Shown here in pieces: positions 11,419 through 11,559 of a stretch of 11,559 nt of DNA. The notes under the pieces were generated by a model, which worked only from the letters and a program-made list of their open reading frames with translations, had not been told where the DNA came from and did not search any database. Both the position numbers and the translations under genes were made by a program. The first letter of the stretch is position 1, and every line of letters begins with the position of its first letter. Source of the stretch: an uncultured Clostridia bacterium. GTDB taxonomy: Bacteria > Bacillota > Clostridia > Christensenellales > CAG-138. The DNA lies in NCBI GenBank assembly GCA_937915925.1, contig CALGGM010000045.1, forward strand, positions 1-11,559, given 5' to 3'.

Positions 11419-11559
11419 ATGGAGAATCTGCTGGAAATCCGAAATCTGAAAATCACCACGCTCCGGGGCCGGCAATCCGTATACCTCCTGGACCGGGTGG
11501 ATCTGAATATTCCGAAGAAATGCTCCTTCGGCATCGTGGGAGAGTCCGGCTGCGGAAAG
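11419..11559 (+). CDS. Oligopeptide/dipeptide ABC transporter ATP-binding protein, N-terminus (runs off the window)
   Basis: The 47 codons visible begin MENLLEIRNLKITTLRGRQS and end in the Walker A motif GESGCGK (residues 41-47), characteristic of the OppD/DppD ATPase branch (GESGSGK/GESGCGK). The start ATG 11419-11421 follows AAAGGGGGGCGG. It would power peptide uptake together with the OppC-like permease whose end lies at 11364-11405. The gene is cut only by the window edge. All Arg codons here and in the oppC tail are CGG or CGA, whereas CGC is common in the genes to the left. Confidence 0.9.
   Translation, partial: MENLLEIRNLKITTLRGRQSVYLLDRVDLNIPKKCSFGIVGESGCGK

Noticed and set aside
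11371..11475. N-terminal part of the acidic protein's open frame (start at 11475)
   Set aside because: It is antisense to the oppC end and oppD start, has no ribosome binding site, and shows no similarity in style to the acidic repeats.

Overview
The window looks like chromosomal DNA from a GC-rich Clostridia-type Firmicute, possibly a gut lineage. This is inferred from strong AGGAGG ribosome binding sites, a lepA-hemW pair, two small CxPTP-type lipoproteins, a minus-strand ECF sigma/anti-sigma pair, and abundant short palindromic repeats between genes. No species can be named from the sequence alone.

Layout, left to right. (1) Positions 1-4048, transcribed leftwards: a promoter carrying four 11-bp direct repeats, then lipoprotein A (2381-3895), a double-length ABC-2 type membrane permease (363-2123) and the N-terminus of a second, related lipoprotein B (1-213). 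Both intergenic gaps in this apparent operon (2124-2380 and 214-362) are filled with arrays of small hairpins. (2) Positions 4074-7093, leftwards: the housekeeping pair lepA-hemW, overlapping by ATGA and ending in a clear intrinsic terminator. (3) Positions 7188-8131, rightwards, divergent from lepA: a LUD-domain (LutC-like) protein and a MazG-like pyrophosphohydrolase, also overlapping by ATGA. The two units share a 94-bp region with two good opposing promoters. (4) Positions 8132-8652: a 521-bp gene-free stretch built of palindromes, including a roughly 113-nt element that can fold as one long helix enclosing two stem-loops. (5) Positions 8609-11017, leftwards: an ECF sigma factor overlapping a very large membrane-anchored anti-sigma-like protein, with a terminator. 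(6) Positions 11078-11559: the C-terminal part of an acidic repeat protein on the minus strand that runs directly into the end of a plus-strand dipeptide ABC permease gene (oppC/dppC-like) and the start of the matching ATPase (oppD/dppD-like). The acidic protein and the permease gene both break at about 11362-11372, so this is either a rearrangement or an assembly misjoin.

The most unusual content is not in the proteins. Several short repeat families keep linker or loop sequences constant while the stems change with compensating bases (281-354, 2284-2380, 231-257/8134-8160/8580-8594). The array at 2136-2380 is bounded by 12-bp direct repeats (11/12 identical). Removing the array with one repeat copy would leave lipoprotein A and the permease as a perfect TGA-ATG junction with a ready-made ribosome binding site, so the array looks inserted. 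The promoter of the lipoprotein-permease operon resembles a PhoB/OmpR-class direct-repeat operator placed exactly where such activators replace the -35 box.
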